Origin: Olavius algarvensis spirochete endosymbiont
Lineage (GTDB): Bacteria > Spirochaetota > Spirochaetia > DSM-2461
Assembly: GCA_900608495.1 (NCBI GenBank)
Contig: UWYT01000094.1
Coordinates: 1 to 49,640, forward strand
Length of the DNA stretch: 49,640 nucleotides
Direction of reading: 5' to 3'
Shown: positions 7,153 through 16,499 of the stretch, piece by piece
Position numbering within the stretch: the first letter of the stretch is position 1
Layout of the letters: every line of letters starts with the position of its first letter
Made by a program: the position numbers and the translations under genes
Notes under the pieces: generated by a model
What the model was told of the DNA's origin: nothing
What the model saw: the letters and a program-made list of their open reading frames with translations, nothing else
Databases searched by the model: none

Positions 7153-9420
7153 CTACTTGCACTTGCTCCATCCACAAGCCGGACAAGTGGTGCACCCCTC
7201 ATGAAAAATAAGCCCGGTGTCACACTCGGGACAGCGCCAATCGCCAGTGATTATCTCCTCTCCATCCCGGATATACTTTTTAAGTACCCGTCCCACAACT
7301 CTTTCAAAATCAGTAAACTGGGTGTCCTTCTGCAGTTGTCCTATGATGAACTGCAAGGGGGTACCATGGCGAAGAGCCATCGAAATAAATCTGGCAAGCG
7401 ATGCATTAGGGGTATCATATACCTTCGTAAAATCCTCGAAAACCAGACGGGGATTTCTATCTCCTATAACCAAATCGTATCGTTTCTTCTTCACTTTGCG
7501 CACCACGCCCTTCGTCCATCCGTTGATGCGAACCTTTTCGTCGTCTGGCACATCAATCCAGAATATCTCGTAAGGACTGCCATTTAGATTCCCAGTTATT
7601 ACAATGTACTGCTTACCCCTCACCTTCACATGGTGTATTTCACAAGGCAACTCGAGGGGGCGAGGAGGCGCAGAGCTGCGGGATATGAACTTGTTGTCAC
7701 TCTTCCCCGAATGTTCTAAAACGCCCTTCATACTGCCCTCGGGGTTGAAAGTGGTAAAACCCTTGAGTCCCTTTTTGTAGGCATAGAGGAAGAGGTCTTT
7801 GTATTGATCGAAGGTGGTGCCTGGTGGAAGATTTAGAGTCTTGGAAATTGAGTGATCGATGTTTTGTTGAATGGCGGCCTGAAGGTCTATAGAACGGTAT
7901 GGGTCTATGTCCGCCGCAGTTACCATCCAGGGAGGAGCGGCCTGATCGTGGCCTTTTTCCTCCTTCCAGGCTAGCCACGCTGCATCGTAGACCGTTTCAG
8001 TGGTAACCTCATCAGCCCTGCCCACCCGAATGTTACGCTCATACTGTAGCGCAAAGGCGGGCTCGATTCCGCTGGAACAATTCTGTCCCACCGAAAGGCT
8101 TGTTGTACCAGTGGGAGCAACGGTATTCATCTGTATGTTTCGCAATCCTTGCTTCCCGATTAAAGCTCTAATATCTTCGGGTAAATCCCTAACGAAATTA
8201 GCGGCCAGGATGGGAGACGCATCGAAGGCAGGGAAGGCACCCTTTTCGGCGGCCAGTTCGGCCGAGGTTCGATAGCTGGCATCCCGCAACGTGGCCGACA
8301 TTTTTGATGCAAATTCGATCGATTTATCGGACCCATAAATGATGCCTAGCATAGTCAACGTTGTTCCCAGGGCTGTGAAGCCCAGTCCGATTCGCCTCCA
8401 TTGCTTGGAGAATTTCTCAATTTTATCCAAGGGATATGCCGTTACATCGAGTACATTGTCCAGGAAACGTATCCCAACTTTCACGGACCTGGCAAAGGCC
8501 TCATAGTCAAAGCTTGAATCTGAACTAAAGGGGTTGGTTACAAATTCCGAGAGCTTCATCGCAGCCAGGCAGCATAAGGAATAGGAGGGCATCACAAGCT
8601 CCCCACAGGGATTTACTCTGTCCATCGCAAAAGCCCAATAACCGTTGTTGAATCTTTCGACGGTGTCTGCATTGAAAATTCCAGGCTCGTTGTGTATAAA
8701 GGCATGCCTTGCCAACTTGTCGTAAAGCTCTCTTGCACGAACAGTTTTATACACTCTGTCGCCGAAATGCAGTTTGAACTCTTCATCATGCTCTACAGCT
8801 TTCATGAATTCATCCGTAATTTTCACCGAGATGTTGAACTGGGTGAGTTCCTTATTTGCATCACCCTGTTTCACCTCAATAAATTCCTCTACATCGGGAT
8901 GAGCAATATCCAGCAGAGCTATGTGAGCGCTTCTTCGCTGCCCCCCTGTCATGATTGTCTTCGCGCTTTGATCGAATATTCTTAAAAAGCTAACTACACC
9001 GGAAGATTCACCTCCCCGTGAAAGAAAATCGCCTTTGGGTCGAAGCTTGGAGATGTCGAATCCCACTCCCCCGCCCATCTTACTGATTACAGCATCTTCT
9101 TTTAAAGAGTCGTATATACCCTCCAGGGAATCTTCGACATCGATGGTGAAGCAATTATTGTAATTCTTCATGGGACTGTCGGGCCGGGCATTTGCCAGAA
9201 TACGTCCCGCTGGAATAAGACGCCCTGAATGAATCTCCCGATAGAAACTTTCTTCTATTTCGGCTCTTAAGGGCTCAGCTTCCACCGAGGCGATTTCCTT
9301 GGCTACGCTCCTAAACACCTCTTCTGCCGACTCCTCGCCATGCAGCATATACTTACGTCTGAATATTTCCTCGCAGAGCGGTTGCTTGAATGTAAAATTC
9401 TTCTTCAAAACAACGGACAT
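7153..9420 (-). CDS. nrdJ: Adenosylcobalamin-dependent (class II) ribonucleotide reductase
   Basis: The 755-residue enzyme reduces ribonucleotides to deoxyribonucleotides using a B12-generated radical. Landmarks: Cys90 in NNCFTIDV, GGGVGFDISKLR (about 116-127), NPCGEL (about 274-279) and the P-loop-like APTGTTSL with QNCSSGIEP (about 440-460), which together define the active site. The C-terminus carries a zinc-ribbon-like tail with CPEC, a lone Cys, CPAC and a final SKCK, matching the B12-dependent NrdJ family, where tail cysteines regenerate the active-site disulfide. An N-terminal ATP-cone is not evident. AGGAGG lies just upstream of the ATG. Upstream DNA holds two CGCTA-type boxes resembling NrdR sites. 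No cobalamin riboswitch could be recognised in the short upstream gap. Confidence 0.95.
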   Translation of the reverse strand: MSVVLKKNFTFKQPLCEEIFRRKYMLHGEESAEEVFRSVAKEIASVEAEPLRAEIEESFYREIHSGRLIPAGRILANARPDSPMKNYNNCFTIDVEDSLEGIYDSLKEDAVISKMGGGVGFDISKLRPKGDFLSRGGESSGVVSFLRIFDQSAKTIMTGGQRRSAHIALLDIAHPDVEEFIEVKQGDANKELTQFNISVKITDEFMKAVEHDEEFKLHFGDRVYKTVRARELYDKLARHAFIHNEPGIFNADTVERFNNGYWAFAMDRVNPCGELVMPSYSLCCLAAMKLSEFVTNPFSSDSSFDYEAFARSVKVGIRFLDNVLDVTAYPLDKIEKFSKQWRRIGLGFTALGTTLTMLGIIYGSDKSIEFASKMSATLRDASYRTSAELAAEKGAFPAFDASPILAANFVRDLPEDIRALIGKQGLRNIQMNTVAPTGTTSLSVGQNCSSGIEPAFALQYERNIRVGRADEVTTETVYDAAWLAWKEEKGHDQAAPPWMVTAADIDPYRSIDLQAAIQQNIDHSISKTLNLPPGTTFDQYKDLFLYAYKKGLKGFTTFNPEGSMKGVLEHSGKSDNKFISRSSAPPRPLELPCEIHHVKVRGKQYIVITGNLNGSPYEIFWIDVPDDEKVRINGWTKGVVRKVKKKRYDLVIGDRNPRLVFEDFTKVYDTPNASLARFISMALRHGTPLQFIIGQLQKDTQFTDFERVVGRVLKKYIRDGEEIITGDWRCPECDTGLIFHEGCTTCPACGWSKCK

Positions 9421-9494
9421 GAACCCTCCTAACTTCGTGAATGCTCATTTTGTCCCCATTGGGCCTTAAATTACAAGGTGGGAAAATGCATAAA

Positions 9495-9552
9495 ACGCTA
9501 TATGTATGGCATTTATTTCCTTATTTGTCGGCAAAAACGCTACTAGCCGACT
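9495..9552. promoter_or_regulatory. Candidate tandem NrdR boxes upstream of nrdJ
   Basis: Box 1 at 9495-9510 matches the published NrdR consensus ACACTATATATAGTGT at 11 of 16 positions. Box 2 begins at 9537, exactly 42 bases (four helical turns) later, and shares the core AAAACGCTA (9492-9500 and 9534-9542). Tandem boxes at integral helical spacing are typical of NrdR control of nrd genes. The second box is poor beyond the shared core. Confidence 0.4.
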
Positions 9553-9558
9553 TCCAAG

Positions 9559-9969
9559 TCAGCGCAGTGAAGCAGTCTGATGGGTTACTCGGCAGTCTGC
9601 AATTGCGGTGGCCTTAATCTCCACCAACACATCCAGCGGAAGTCCAGCCACTTCCACAACCGCTCTTGAGGGATAAGGCACTTCAAAAAATTGTTCATAA
9701 ACCTGGTTCATCGCGGCAAAGTCGTTCATATTTTTCAAGAAGATTAGAACTTCAACAACATCGTTCATCGTGCAGTCAGCCGATTTCAGGACGGCCTGCA
9801 CGTTTCTCAAACTCCGTTCGGTTTGATTCGCAATTCCTTCGGGAATTTCATTATTATTCGGATCTACCGGGAGTTGTCCGGAAACGAAAACAAAATCCCG
9901 AGTGCGGATTCCCTGGGAATAGGGTCCGATGCTCCTGGGTGCCAAGGCTGTCTTAATACTATTTCTCAT
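9559..9969 (-). CDS. ridA: RidA-family 2-iminobutanoate/2-iminopropanoate deaminase
   Basis: Typical small RidA/YjgF protein (136 aa) that hydrolyses reactive enamine/imine intermediates released by PLP enzymes. It contains IGPYSQGI near the start, FVSGQLPVDP, the central NVQAVL...VVEVLIFLKNM region, and the PSRAVVEV motif whose Arg binds the substrate carboxylate, followed by LPLDVLVEIKATA. I start at ATG 9969 rather than 9984 because AGGAG sits 5 bases before it. It lies downstream of the suf operon on the same strand, 72 bases after sufU; co-transcription is possible, and PLP-linked imine chemistry and Fe-S stress are often connected, but that is inference. Confidence 0.92.
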   Translation of the reverse strand: MRNSIKTALAPRSIGPYSQGIRTRDFVFVSGQLPVDPNNNEIPEGIANQTERSLRNVQAVLKSADCTMNDVVEVLIFLKNMNDFAAMNQVYEQFFEVPYPSRAVVEVAGLPLDVLVEIKATAIADCRVTHQTASLR

Positions 9970-10041
9970 TTTGACTCCTGCCAAGCCTTATTCTATCAAC
10001 ACTGCAATTCATGGCCTATCTCAAAATAGCGCGCTCAAGCC

Positions 10042-10479
10042 CTATTCCGTGCAACTCGCCAAACTTTTTCTCGCCGCATGCCAGGCAAGCGTGGCACACT
10101 TCACCCGCAAAGGAAATTGGGTAACTCCCCCAAGCACCATCAAGTCTCCCCATTCCTCCAAGCTATCAGAGTTCTCCTCGCCGCGTAGCACTTTTAAAAA
10201 AACATCTATTAATCGTCGAGCCTCTTCGGGAGTCTTGCCGATAAGCCGCTCGCTCATCAGAGAGGCCGATGCGGTGCTAATGGCGCAGCCATGGCCATCA
10301 AAACACACCGACCCAATCTTTCCATCTCCCCCCACAACAAGTTCCAACTTGAGTGAATCGCCACAGGAGGGGTTTTCGTGCAAGTATTCGTCGGCTATAT
10401 GGGATAGATCGGCCTTATTGCGTGGGAATTTGTAATGATCGAGTATTATTTCCATGTAGAGATTATCCAGTTCGTTCAC
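10042..10479 (-). CDS. sufU: SufU-type Fe-S cluster assembly protein
   Basis: IscU-fold protein (145 aa) of the SufU branch, which accepts persulfide sulfur from SufS in a zinc-dependent way. The three conserved cysteines are visible at Cys39 (NPSCGD, with Asp41), Cys65 (HGCAIS) and Cys128 (RVKCATLAW), and the extra stretch between the second and third cysteine typical of SufU over IscU is present. The start is GTG at 10479, three bases after the sufS stop, giving the canonical LYMEIILDHYKFPRN N-terminus. It is the last clear suf gene of the operon. Confidence 0.95.
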   Translation of the reverse strand: MNELDNLYMEIILDHYKFPRNKADLSHIADEYLHENPSCGDSLKLELVVGGDGKIGSVCFDGHGCAISTASASLMSERLIGKTPEEARRLIDVFLKVLRGEENSDSLEEWGDLMVLGGVTQFPLRVKCATLAWHAARKSLASCTE

Positions 10480-10482
10480 TAT

Positions 10483-11739
10483 CTAGAAATACTCTCTCGC
10501 GCCGACTATCGCGTCAACCAGGCGGTCTACTTCATGGATGGTGTTATACACCGCCAAAGAGGCTCGAGCAGTGGATTGGATACCCAAGTGTCGCATTGCC
10601 GGCTGAGCACAGTGGTGACCTGAGCGAATGGCTATCTGGGCTTTGTCCAGGTACTGGGCCACATCATGGCTGTGAATTCCTTCCAAATTGAATGAAAACA
10701 CCCCCCGGCGTTGATTTAAATCGACCGGGCCATAGAGCTTCAAACCCTTAACGGATACAAGTTTTTCATATGCATGTTCGCCCAGCTTCAGTTCACGGGT
10801 CTCTAAGCGAGAGAGGCCGGTCGCGATCATCCAATTCAAAGCCGCAGCCAGGCCCACGACGGCGGCGACATTTGGGGTTCCGGCTTCAAATTTATACGGT
10901 AGTTCGTTCCAGGTGGATTTCTCAAGCCTCACAGTGGATATCATCTCTCCACCAGTCTGCCATGGAGGCATTTTTTCCAACCATTTCTCATGCCCCCAAA
11001 GGACTCCCGCACCCATCGGCCCGTAGGTTTTGTGCCCGCTGAAAACCAGGAAATCTGCACCTGTGGCCTGGACATCAATCGGAAAATGAGGTAGCGACTG
11101 AGCTGCATCCAATACCATGGTGATATCATGCTTGCGACACCAGGCAGAAATAGCTCGTATAGGATGGATAGTCCCGAAGGCATTTGAAATGTGAGCGACG
11201 GCGAGGATACGTATTTTTTCTGCCCTCCCATCTTTCTCCAGCGTCTCTAGGAAATCAATGTTAAGCGTGGCATCCTCGTTAACCGGAATAGCTACGAGTT
11301 TCGCATCGGCACGATTTGCCGCCTGTTGCCACGGAACAAAGTTGGAATGATGCTCAAGCGCGCTCACAAGCACAATATCGCCCGGACTGAGGAGCAACTC
11401 TCCTAAGCTCCAGGCACAAAGATTCAGACCCTCGGTGCTGCTCTTGGTAAAAATGATTTCTTGTGACGAGGCGGCGTTTAAATACTGCCTCACAACAGCT
11501 CTGGAATTCTCCAGCGCCAGAGTGGATATCTCGGCCAGTTTATACAGGGAACGATGAACATTGGCATTTTCTTCCCTGTAATAGCGGTTCATTGCGCTAA
11601 GCACTGATTCGGGTTTCTGACTGGTGGCAGCGTTATCAAGATAAGCAAGCTCTGAATTGTTGGCAAGTAGTGGAAATTCTTCTCTGATTTCCTCACCCAA
11701 TTCGGCCTTGGAATCAACACTGAAAACACCGGAGATCAT
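10483..11739 (-). CDS. sufS: Cysteine desulfurase SufS
   Basis: PLP enzyme (418 aa) that removes sulfur from cysteine and passes it to SufU. It shows the group II layout: YLDNAATSQKP near residue 33, the PLP-binding Lys237 in SGHKTYGPMG, and the catalytic Cys377 in SGHHCAQPAMRHLG. Length is normal. The gene follows the Rieske gene by 12 bases and precedes sufU by 3, in one operon. Pairing with SufU rather than SufE agrees with the lack of any sufE in the window. Confidence 0.96.
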   Translation of the reverse strand: MISGVFSVDSKAELGEEIREEFPLLANNSELAYLDNAATSQKPESVLSAMNRYYREENANVHRSLYKLAEISTLALENSRAVVRQYLNAASSQEIIFTKSSTEGLNLCAWSLGELLLSPGDIVLVSALEHHSNFVPWQQAANRADAKLVAIPVNEDATLNIDFLETLEKDGRAEKIRILAVAHISNAFGTIHPIRAISAWCRKHDITMVLDAAQSLPHFPIDVQATGADFLVFSGHKTYGPMGAGVLWGHEKWLEKMPPWQTGGEMISTVRLEKSTWNELPYKFEAGTPNVAAVVGLAAALNWMIATGLSRLETRELKLGEHAYEKLVSVKGLKLYGPVDLNQRRGVFSFNLEGIHSHDVAQYLDKAQIAIRSGHHCAQPAMRHLGIQSTARASLAVYNTIHEVDRLVDAIVGAREYF

Positions 11740-11751
11740 TTAAAACACCCT

Positions 11752-12084
11752 TTAACTGTAATCGGGTAACTGTATATAGACATTCTCGCCCCTCTGTTCA
11801 ACAGGGAAGGCGCTAACTCCCTCGGTTGCAGGCAAACCACTAACTTCGCCGGTTATACAATCAAAAGACGAGCCATGCTTCTCGCAGTATACACGCCCGT
11901 TCCAAACTTCACCGGACGAGAGCTCCGAGTATTCATGCGAACAGGTATCATCGAGTGCACCCCATCCATCGGGTAGTTTGAAAATCACAATATCGTAGCC
12001 CTCCACGTCAACCGCCAGGGATGCCCGGTAGCTGGGAAAATCAGCAAACTCCGACAAACTGGCCGCTTTCACCCATCGGCCCAT
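11752..12084 (-). CDS. Rieske [2Fe-2S] ferredoxin in the suf operon
   Basis: Small Rieske protein (110 aa) of the non-haem dioxygenase ferredoxin type. The cluster ligands are plain: CSH (Cys48, His50) and CEKH (Cys67, His70), spaced 17 residues as in soluble Rieske ferredoxins. Its ATG lies inside sufD (16-base overlap), so translation is coupled to the scaffold genes. Similar Rieske genes occur inside suf operons of other bacteria. A role in electron supply or as an early client is plausible, but its partner cannot be told from sequence. Confidence 0.92.
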   Translation of the reverse strand: MGRWVKAASLSEFADFPSYRASLAVDVEGYDIVIFKLPDGWGALDDTCSHEYSELSSGEVWNGRVYCEKHGSSFDCITGEVSGLPATEGVSAFPVEQRGENVYIQLPDYS

Positions 12085-13331
12085 AAACTGCTCACACTCA
12101 TCGCGGCATCTATGTCACTTTCAAGCATTTTCCACACAGAAGCCGGGGCATTGTCAAAAGCCTTCAACAAAAACCCACGGATAAGCTCGCGGGTGGCCTC
12201 TTCTGGCGAATAACCGCGAGTTTCCAGATAAAAAATCTGATTTTTATCAAGTCGCCCTGTTGTCGAACCGTGACTGCATTTGACATCGTCCGTCAGAATA
12301 TTTAGTTTCGGAAGCGAATCTGAGCGCGCTCCGGCACTCAAAATGAGATTATTGTTGGTGAGATAGGCGTCTGTTTTCGCTGCATGAGGCCACACATCTA
12401 TCAGACCTTGGAAAATGGCGCGGTGTAAGACCGCGCCATTGTAAAGCGCGTTCGAGGTGGTATGAGCGGCTCGATGTTCTTGAATCGTGCCGATATCATA
12501 GTGTTTGCCCTCCCCTGCCACATAAATACCATTTAACTGGGCATCTGCTTTCATGTCCTTTAACAGAACTCTGGTACGAGTCTTCAGCAGGGTTGTTCCA
12601 AAATGGGACTCACGAAATTTCACGCTGGCATTTTCTTCTACTTCAATTCTACCGTGTAAAAATGCCACAATCGATGCTCCAAGATTCTGTCGCAGTGTAA
12701 TATCCAATTTTGCTCCGGGTGAGACAGAAGCAGTCAGGCCCCCATTGAGGATTGGCGTTATGGATTTATCATGTTCTGGAGTTCCTTCCAAAGACCAGAT
12801 AACAGCACCCTTCGCGCCCGATGCCGCTACGATGTGTAAGTGAGGAGCCGAAAACAGGGACTTCCGAGTATATTTGGAACACTTCAGTCGTTCTTCCACC
12901 AGTACTGGCTTGTCAGACTCCCCAGTCAGCTCAAGTATTAAACAACCAGGCATATCACGATAGTGCCACGCCGTGATTCTCTCTGCAGAATCATTCAGTT
13001 CGGCTTCGCCCACCACCTTGAGGGTTTCAGGGACATCATCCAGTGCACACCACCACAGATTGAAACCGGCATCTCGGAGCAGCTCGGGGGAGGACAGCCC
13101 TGTCACAACTCCATTCTCACTTATGACTCTTCCAGCAAAGCCCTCTGGCAATGAGGAGGTAAGATAATTCTCCTCATCCTGTATTTCGCCGGCCAAATTG
13201 GCATTCGAATCCAGGATTCCTCTAGGCAGGAGACGAGCCAGGTCAGTACGCCGCCAATCTTCCTCGTCGGCGCTCGGCCAAGTTATCCGCCCGAAGAGTT
13301 CTTCCGCCGATTTCCTAAGCGAATTTATCAT
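12069..13331 (-). CDS. sufD: Fe-S assembly scaffold subunit SufD
   Basis: SufD (420 aa) partners SufB and SufC in the SufBC2D scaffold. The core beta-helix domain is recognisable from about residue 170 on, with the C-terminal pattern [40 protein letters not shown] (cited here as [16 protein letters not shown] and EATRELI), typical of the SufB/SufD family and ending with the helical SufC-binding tail. It overlaps sufB by 4 bases (ATGA) and the Rieske gene by 16. The N-terminal 150 residues are variable, as usual. Confidence 0.94.
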   Translation of the reverse strand: MINSLRKSAEELFGRITWPSADEEDWRRTDLARLLPRGILDSNANLAGEIQDEENYLTSSLPEGFAGRVISENGVVTGLSSPELLRDAGFNLWWCALDDVPETLKVVGEAELNDSAERITAWHYRDMPGCLILELTGESDKPVLVEERLKCSKYTRKSLFSAPHLHIVAASGAKGAVIWSLEGTPEHDKSITPILNGGLTASVSPGAKLDITLRQNLGASIVAFLHGRIEVEENASVKFRESHFGTTLLKTRTRVLLKDMKADAQLNGIYVAGEGKHYDIGTIQEHRAAHTTSNALYNGAVLHRAIFQGLIDVWPHAAKTDAYLTNNNLILSAGARSDSLPKLNILTDDVKCSHGSTTGRLDKNQIFYLETRGYSPEEATRELIRGFLLKAFDNAPASVWKMLESDIDAAMSVSSLWADG

Positions 13332-14728
13332 CCCACACTCCCCTCCATCTCCAGCTCTATCAGGCGATTGAGTTCTACCGCATACTCCATGGGTAATTGC
13401 TTTACTAGCGGATCCAGGAACCCATTGACAATCATCATCGAGGCCTCTTCCTCCGACAGGCCTCTTGCCATCAAATAAAAAATCTGATCCTCGCTAATTT
13501 TGCTGACCCTCGCCTCATGCTCGATGGACACATCCTCAGATTCAATCTCCATATATGGATATGTCTTGCTTACGGAGTTCTCATCGAGAATCAGCGCATC
13601 ACAAACCACATGGCTCTTTATGTTGTTCAAGCCCTCGGCCACCTTAATTAAACCGCGATAAGTAGCAGTACCGCCATCCTTGCTAATCGACTTGCTGGTA
13701 ATCACGCTGGAAGTATTGGAAGCCGCATGGATAATCTTTCCCCCTGCATCCTGCTCCTGTCCCTTGCCCGCAAAAGCGATGGAAAGTACTTCTCCATGTG
13801 CGCCCTCACCCATCAGCCATACAGCCGGATACTTCATCGTACGTTTAGAACCGATATTCCCATCCACCCATTCAACTGTTGCCTTTTCGGCGGCATAGGC
13901 CCGCTTAGTGACAAGGTTATAAACATCGCCCGACCAGTTTTGAATCGTCGAATATCGAACCCTTGCTCCTTTCTCAGCCACGATTTCCACCACCGCGCTA
14001 TGTAATGAATCAGTGGTATAAACCGGTGCGGTACAGCCCTCGATATAGTGAACAAAACTATTCTCGTCCACTACAATGAGAGTACGTTCGAACTGGCCAA
14101 AATTCTCCGAATTGATTCGGAAATAGGCCTGAAGAGGAATCTCAACCTTAACATTCGGCGGAACATATATGAAGCTTCCACCCGACCAAACCGCCGTATT
14201 CAAGGCTGCAAACTTGTTGTCATTGAATGGAATAATTGTTCCAAAATATTTCTGAACAATCTCTGGATATTCCTCCACTGCTTGTTCCGGCGACAGGAAC
14301 AGCACCCCTTTGCCTCTCAACTCCTCATGAATTGAATGATAAACCACCTCCGAATCATACTGGGCGCCGACGCCCGCCAGGAAATCCCTCTCAGCCTCTG
14401 GCAAACCCAAACGATTATAGGTTTTCAAAATATCCTCTGGCAAATCCTTCCACGAAGAAACCTGGCCCATCGAGGATTTGGCATAGTAGTAGATGTTATC
14501 GAAATCAATATCGCCAATCTGTGCGCCCCAATTTGGCATTGGCTTCCGAAGAAAGGCCCGCAAACCCCTCAGTCGATATTCCAGCATCCACTCCGGTTCG
14601 TTCTTCTGCTCACTAATCGCTCTTACCAAATCCTCGGAAAGTCCCTTTTGTGGTTTGAAAACGGATTTGTCAGGATACGAAAACCCATATTTATAGTCCG
14701 TAAACCCCGCTATTGGTGCAGACCTCAT
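13328..14728 (-). CDS. sufB: Fe-S assembly scaffold subunit SufB
   Basis: Highly conserved 466-residue scaffold on which clusters form. Features include the N-terminal [15 protein letters not shown]-like region (about 12-26), [30 protein letters not shown] (about 190-210), EGCTAP, and the C-terminal [20 protein letters not shown] with [11 protein letters not shown] that contacts SufC. It overlaps both sufC and sufD by 4 bases, so sufC-sufB-sufD are translated as a coupled block. Identity is secure. Confidence 0.97.
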   Translation of the reverse strand: MRSAPIAGFTDYKYGFSYPDKSVFKPQKGLSEDLVRAISEQKNEPEWMLEYRLRGLRAFLRKPMPNWGAQIGDIDFDNIYYYAKSSMGQVSSWKDLPEDILKTYNRLGLPEAERDFLAGVGAQYDSEVVYHSIHEELRGKGVLFLSPEQAVEEYPEIVQKYFGTIIPFNDNKFAALNTAVWSGGSFIYVPPNVKVEIPLQAYFRINSENFGQFERTLIVVDENSFVHYIEGCTAPVYTTDSLHSAVVEIVAEKGARVRYSTIQNWSGDVYNLVTKRAYAAEKATVEWVDGNIGSKRTMKYPAVWLMGEGAHGEVLSIAFAGKGQEQDAGGKIIHAASNTSSVITSKSISKDGGTATYRGLIKVAEGLNNIKSHVVCDALILDENSVSKTYPYMEIESEDVSIEHEARVSKISEDQIFYLMARGLSEEEASMMIVNGFLDPLVKQLPMEYAVELNRLIELEMEGSVG

Positions 14729-15501
14729 GCTCCAAGTCTCACTTTCATGTCCTCGAATTGCATGGTATCCCTAACCCACTCATAGCCTTTTGCCTCCAGT
14801 TCATCCACTATTTCCGGTCCCCCGGAAAGAACAATGCGCCCATCAACCATTACATGAATCTTATCTGGTTTAACGTAATCGAGAATTCGCTGATAGTGAG
14901 TTATCAGAAGCGCCCCGAAACCCTCCTCCCTCAACCTGTTTATCCCCTTGGCCACTATCTGAAGCGCATCAATGTCCAAGCCAGAGTCGGTTTCGTCCAA
15001 AATCGCAAAATTCGGCTTCAGCATCAGCATCTGGAGTATTTCCATCCGTTTTTTCTCTCCACCCGAAAAACCTTCGTTTAGGTAACGGTTGATGAAATTC
15101 CGATCAATGCCCATGTAATCCATCATATGTCTAAGCTCCCTGATATACTCGGTGACACTGAATCGTCCCTCCTCGCCCCGGCGTAGTTCCACAGCCCGCT
15201 TAAGAAATTTCCCCACCGTAATACCCGGAACTTCGACTGGATACTGAAAAGCCAAAAACAATCCGGCACGAGCGCGTTCAAAGCTTTCCATTTCAGAAAT
15301 TTTCATTCCTCCCATGGAAAAACTGCCTTCAAAAATTTCAAACTGGGGATTTCCGGCAATAACGCCTGCAAGCGTACTTTTACCAGAACCGTTAGGTCCC
15401 ATCAGCGCGTGAACTTCATTGTCAGGTATCTCAACAGTGATTTCCCGCAATATTTTTTTCCCCGGTAAACCGGCTACTAAATTATCAATTACCAGATTCA
15501 T
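14725..15501 (-). CDS. sufC: Fe-S assembly ATPase SufC
   Basis: ABC-type ATPase (258 aa) driving the SufBCD scaffold. Walker A is GPNGSGKST (about 35-43), the signature is [16 protein letters not shown] (about 142-157) and Walker B is [16 protein letters not shown] (about 169-184), the ETDSGLD form being diagnostic of SufC. It starts 39 bases after the SufT-like gene with a strong AAGGAG, and overlaps sufB by 4 bases. Confidence 0.97.
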   Translation of the reverse strand: MNLVIDNLVAGLPGKKILREITVEIPDNEVHALMGPNGSGKSTLAGVIAGNPQFEIFEGSFSMGGMKISEMESFERARAGLFLAFQYPVEVPGITVGKFLKRAVELRRGEEGRFSVTEYIRELRHMMDYMGIDRNFINRYLNEGFSGGEKKRMEILQMLMLKPNFAILDETDSGLDIDALQIVAKGINRLREEGFGALLITHYQRILDYVKPDKIHVMVDGRIVLSGGPEIVDELEAKGYEWVRDTMQFEDMKVRLGA

Positions 15502-15540
15502 AAATCTCCTTAACTATTATAAAATGAGGCTTCCGCCTGC

Positions 15541-15846
15541 CTAAATCGGATAACCCATCATAAGCCTAGCATTTTCGCTCATCATATTTTGATTCCAGGG
15601 TGGATTCCAGACTACTTGAGCGCGTACATCCGTTACATCCGTTTGTGTTCTGATTTTCGATATGACATCGGAAGTAATCACATCTCCAAGAGGGCACCCT
15701 GGGTAGGTAAGAGTGAAATCAACCTCCGCTATGTTTTCCTCAACAACCTGAACCCGATATACCAATCCCAAATCGACAATATTCATATTCAGTTCCGGAT
15801 CGATAACATCGTAAAGTGCATCCTTTACATCCTGATCACTTGCCAC
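15541..15846 (-). CDS. SufT-like (MIP18/DUF59) Fe-S maturation protein
   Basis: The 101-residue protein is a single DUF59 domain: an N-terminal ALYDVIDPELNMNIVDLGLVY (given as VIDPELNMNIVDLG) and a central TLTYPGCPLGDV with the invariant cysteine. Such proteins help deliver Fe-S clusters to targets and are common in SUF operons. GTG at 15846 is the start, with GGAGG nine bases upstream; the start overlaps the end of the Rrf2 gene by 11 bases. I call it SufT-like because SufT proper is often longer. Confidence 0.9.
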   Translation of the reverse strand: MASDQDVKDALYDVIDPELNMNIVDLGLVYRVQVVEENIAEVDFTLTYPGCPLGDVITSDVISKIRTQTDVTDVRAQVVWNPPWNQNMMSENARLMMGYPI

Positions 15847-16264
15847 TCGTACCAGCCTCCAGTGCTAAAAACTTATCCAGAGTGGTATTCTCAACGAAGT
15901 CCATCCACCTATCTTGAAATATCTGAATAAGAGGTTTGATTGTACAACCGCATTCATCCTGCACGCAGTGCCCATCCACCGTTAGACAGTCAGCAATTCG
16001 CTCGTCCCCGCGAACAGCCTCGATAATCTGCTTCAATCGAATCAAACCTGGCTCCCTAGCCAGCCGATAACCGCCACGTGGTCCCATCTCAGCAAGAAGC
16101 ACTCCTCCTCCTCTCAATTTTTGAAGAATCAAGGCCAGGAGTTTGTATGGGATGGTGTATCGTTTTGATAACTCTCGGGCCGAAAGCAATGTCTCATCCA
16201 CCTGCCGGGACATCTCCACCAGGGAGATTAACGCATATTCCATGTCCTTATTTAATCGAAACAT
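15836..16264 (-). CDS. Rrf2-family Fe-S-responsive repressor, first gene of the suf operon
   Basis: Rrf2 protein (142 aa) with an N-terminal winged helix (MEYALISLVEMSR, LSARELSKRYTIPYKLL) and wing GPRGGYRLAR (61-70). The cluster loop holds Cys93, Cys100, Cys105 and Cys107, in the usual region for Rrf2 [2Fe-2S] sensors though spaced as C-X6-C-X4-C-X-C. It is the promoter-proximal gene of the suf operon, so it most likely senses Fe-S status and represses the operon. The ATG has TGGAG upstream, and an 8-base-arm palindrome covers the -10 box of its promoter. Which Rrf2 subtype (IscR or SufR-like) cannot be decided. Confidence 0.93.
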   Translation of the reverse strand: MFRLNKDMEYALISLVEMSRQVDETLLSARELSKRYTIPYKLLALILQKLRGGGVLLAEMGPRGGYRLAREPGLIRLKQIIEAVRGDERIADCLTVDGHCVQDECGCTIKPLIQIFQDRWMDFVENTTLDKFLALEAGTSGK

Positions 16265-16286
16265 TAACGCTCCATTTATCTTGTCT

Positions 16287-16311
16287 TTATACTACCAAAA
16301 AACTAGTATAA
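16287..16311. promoter_or_regulatory. Palindromic operator over the suf promoter -10
   Basis: TTATACTA (16287-16294), nine bases, TAGTATAA (16304-16311): perfect 8-base arms. The right arm contains the -10 hexamer of the suf promoter. Likely site for the Rrf2 regulator encoded immediately downstream. Confidence 0.65.
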
Positions 16312-16334
16312 GTCTGAAACAAAAACTGAGTCAA
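16305..16334 (-). promoter_or_regulatory. Sigma-70 promoter of the suf operon
   Basis: On the minus strand TTGACT (16334-16329), an 18-base spacer and TATACT (16310-16305). The start site would lie about 35 bases before the Rrf2 gene ATG. Confidence 0.65.
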
Positions 16335-16463
16335 CTCTTTTTTGTGTCAGAATCCTAAAAACACGCGGTCTAATCAAAAGAACCGCATCCCGCCTGAAAT
16401 TGTTGTCAGCTTTCTTCCAAAAGACGATAAAATCTTGATTTTTTTGTGTGTGTTAAGATTTTT

Positions 16464-16492
16464 TTGTCATTTTGATTTTTTTGTGTTAAAAT
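16464..16492 (+). promoter_or_regulatory. Promoter for the FecR/TPR gene, predicted leaderless start
   Basis: TTGTCA (16464-16469), 17 bases, TAAAAT (16487-16492). The expected start site is 16499-16500, which is the A of the second in-frame ATG. T-rich repeats with the core GATTTTTTTGT start at 16437, 16457 and 16474 and may bend the DNA. Confidence 0.5.
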
Positions 16493-16499
16493 GAAGACT

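Noticed and set aside
9421-9558. Cobalamin riboswitch upstream of the B12-dependent nrdJ
   Set aside because: The gap is only about 140 bases and I could not find the conserved B12-box or a matching fold.
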